A stretch of DNA of 17,244 nucleotides from Tetmemena sp. SeJ-2015 (lineage: Eukaryota > Ciliophora > Spirotrichea > Sporadotrichida > Oxytrichidae). The notes beneath the pieces are model-generated. The model was not told the DNA's origin and did no database searches. It saw nothing but the letters and a program-made list of their open reading frames with translations. Below, in pieces: positions 15,776-17,244 of this stretch; position 1 is the stretch's first letter, and every line of letters starts with the position of its first letter. The DNA is taken from the NCBI GenBank assembly GCA_027382625.1, contig JAJKFJ010024218.1, positions 1 to 17,244 of the forward strand, written 5' to 3'. Made by a program: the position numbers and the translations under genes.

Positions 15776-17124
15776 ATGCTGCAGTTTACCAAAAGTAACA
15801 CTTTTGAGGCCATTCTAACAGAGTGTCTTCGTACGCAAGAGAGAGCAAATGAATCTATACATAGCTTGTCACAGCTCTCACCTTCAACCAAAGTAAGAAG
15901 AAGTTAATCCCACCATTTATTTTGAAGTTACTCTACATTTGATTTTATACTTATTATTCACGCTTTGTTTAGTCTTACAAAGAACTTTGCGAGTCGTTGC
16001 TTTTTTAACTAAAGACAGTTCTTGACGCATATTAGACTTCTTCCCAAATATTCTAAGAGGAAAAGTATAAGCTTATAGCTGAATTGGATAGCTAGAAGAA
16101 TCAGCAAATTAATGCGCTTAGCAATTTGAAGCGCCCTTTCTCAAGCCAATTAGGAGAAATGAGCTCTGTTGTTATGAAATAAGACCCCTCACTCTCGCAA
16201 TTTCATAGCCATTCTTAACTTGCCTTGCTCTAGCACCAAATTTAAACTCAAAATAACGCAAATGGAAATTCTTTGAACTTTTTAATGTTGCAATCTTTAG
16301 TTGTATTTAACTTCAACTCGATGCTTTAGCGTTTCGACAATAATTAGGTGCTGAGACTACATATGCCTAACTTGAATTTCCCCTCCGCCAATAATGAAAT
16401 CCTCGCATCTCACCCCTCAAGATACGATTGAATTTTTTATTTGCTTATTTCAAGCTCCTCTTTAGAAAACAAAAGCTATGTTAACTAGAAAACAAAGTAA
16501 AATTCAGGCTTCCAGCAGGAACAGCAATTTTAATTGCAGAATACAGCCTCAGCCTCAATGAACAGTCTGCATAACATGAATATAGCTATGGGCATGTTGG
16601 GCCACGGAGATGCTATCTGCACTGATAACACTTTTGACGCAGGAGCTGTTGGAGATGATAGACAGCAGTATAATTTGCACGAGATGTAGACAGGAGTGCA
16701 TCACTTTAAGACTGGGAGCAATGACTTTGTTCTCACAGAGACACTTGGCTCTATGCACAATGATAACAACATCAACAATAATTTGAACTTGATGATGCAA
16801 ACTTAGGAACTGTAGACTGAGAATGACTTCTTGAGAGCTTAGCTTGATGCCCTTTAAAAACAGGCCGAGTTGGCAGCAGATGCTCAAGCTTAGGTACAGG
16901 CTTTAGAGGAGACTCAGCAAGCGAAGGAGGGAGAACTCCGTGAGCTGATAGATATGGTGAGAGACTACGAGACTCAAATCAGAGATCTACAATTGAAACT
17001 AGATGGTCAGATCGACATCCATTAGAAAAGAGAAAATGCTAATGCTTTACTTCAAAATAGGGAGATTCAGGCATCAACTATTAAGGAGGCCATATTTCAA
17101 GATCCTTGCTTCTTATAAGTATGA
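15776..17124 (+). CDS. Gln/Asn-rich protein with C-terminal coiled coil, 2 IESs and 1 intron
   Basis: Function not recognised. ATG at 15776, TGA 17122-17124; after removing one intron and two IESs 1203 bases remain, 400 residues. The N-terminus is helical (FEAILTECLRTQERANESIH, then SYKELCESLLFQLKTVL and FQEEKYKLIAELDSQKN). The middle, about 95-290, is rich in Ser, Asn, Gln, His and Met and probably disordered. Residues about 290-390 form a regular coiled coil (TENDFLRAQLDALQKQAEL, EGELRELIDMVRDYETQIRD). Divergent from the larger coiled-coil gene; related composition makes a shared complex possible but unproven. The Nop-type gene begins 71 bp downstream on the same strand. Confidence 0.88.
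15893..15972 (+). other. spliceosomal intron, 80 bp
   Basis: GTAAGAAGAA...CTTTGTTTAG with a T-rich acceptor. Removal joins LSPSTK to SYKELCESLLF between codons and avoids a TGA. Confidence 0.88.
16276..16308 (+). other. IES F1, pointer AACTT
   Basis: AACTT at 16276-16280 and 16309-16313. Removes 33 bp in frame, replacing a hydrophobic patch (FLMLQSLVVF) and joining GNSLNF to NSMLQRFDNN. Confidence 0.77.
16417..16449 (+). other. IES F2, pointer TCAAG
   Basis: TCAAG at 16417-16421 and 16450-16454. Removing 33 bp deletes an in-frame TGA (16429) and joins ILASHPS to SSSLENKSYVNQ. Confidence 0.88.
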
Positions 17125-17195
17125 ATGATTAGTGCATTTCTGCGTATCAAATAGGTGATATTTATTATTTTATAAGTTAGAGCAGCCAAAATAAT

Positions 17196-17244
17196 ATGCA
17201 GCTTTTTATCTTGTTCGAGAGCGCAGCAGGTTACGCCCTCTTTG
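17196..17244 (+). CDS. Nop56/Nop58-type box C/D snoRNP protein, N-terminus only
   Basis: ATG at 17196 opens MQLFILFESAAGYALF to the window edge. The LFE.AAGYALF pattern is the first strand of the NOP5NT domain shared by Nop56 and Nop58, the core proteins of box C/D snoRNPs that guide rRNA 2'-O-methylation in the nucleolus. With 16 residues the two paralogues cannot be separated. The rest of the gene lies beyond the window. Only 71 bp separates it from the previous stop, so leader and promoter are very short or overlap the previous gene's trailer. Confidence 0.75.
   Translation, partial: MQLFILFESAAGYALF

Overview
The window reads as germline (micronuclear) DNA of a spirotrich ciliate of the Oxytricha/Stylonychia type. 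Two things show this. First, long protein-like frames appear only if TAA and TAG are read as glutamine and TGA as the only stop. Second, almost every gene is cut by short AT-rich segments bounded by 3-7 bp direct repeats ('pointers'); removing the segment plus one repeat copy restores reading frame and conserved motifs. I find 36 such internal eliminated sequences (IESs), two of them tentative. Three more interruptions look like spliceosomal introns (GTAAGN...TAG). After removing IESs and introns, five complete genes have lengths exactly divisible by three. No scrambled or inverted segment order was seen, and no telomeric array. IES coordinates run from the first base of the first pointer to the base before the second pointer.

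Layout: a CAMK-like Ser/Thr kinase lacking its start (3-2723, +); an AT-rich spacer with one doubtful small frame (2953-3501); a Q/N-rich coiled-coil protein (3714-7004, +); a decayed copy of a pyruvate kinase 5' end (7152-7245); an EF-hand-like protein with a GRD pentapeptide repeat (7383-9124, +); a highly modified pyruvate kinase homologue (9464-12829, +); a large coiled-coil protein (12944-15692, -); a smaller coiled-coil protein (15776-17124, +); and the first 16 codons of a Nop56/Nop58-type snoRNP protein (17196 to the window edge, +).

The genes do not form an operon or an evident pathway. In such ciliates neighbouring germline genes are usually separated onto gene-sized somatic chromosomes. 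Spacing is tight in the right half: the pyruvate kinase and large coiled-coil genes converge across 114 bp, the two coiled-coil genes diverge from 83 bp, and the Nop gene starts 71 bp after the previous stop.

The most notable points are the dense IES map with competing decoy repeats, a pyruvate kinase homologue that has lost two metal-ligand residues and gained a roughly 330-residue insertion in its B domain, a truncated duplicate of that gene's 5' end, and a minisatellite whose repeat grows stepwise 1-2-3. All assignments come from reading the sequence by eye; no alignment or database search was run.
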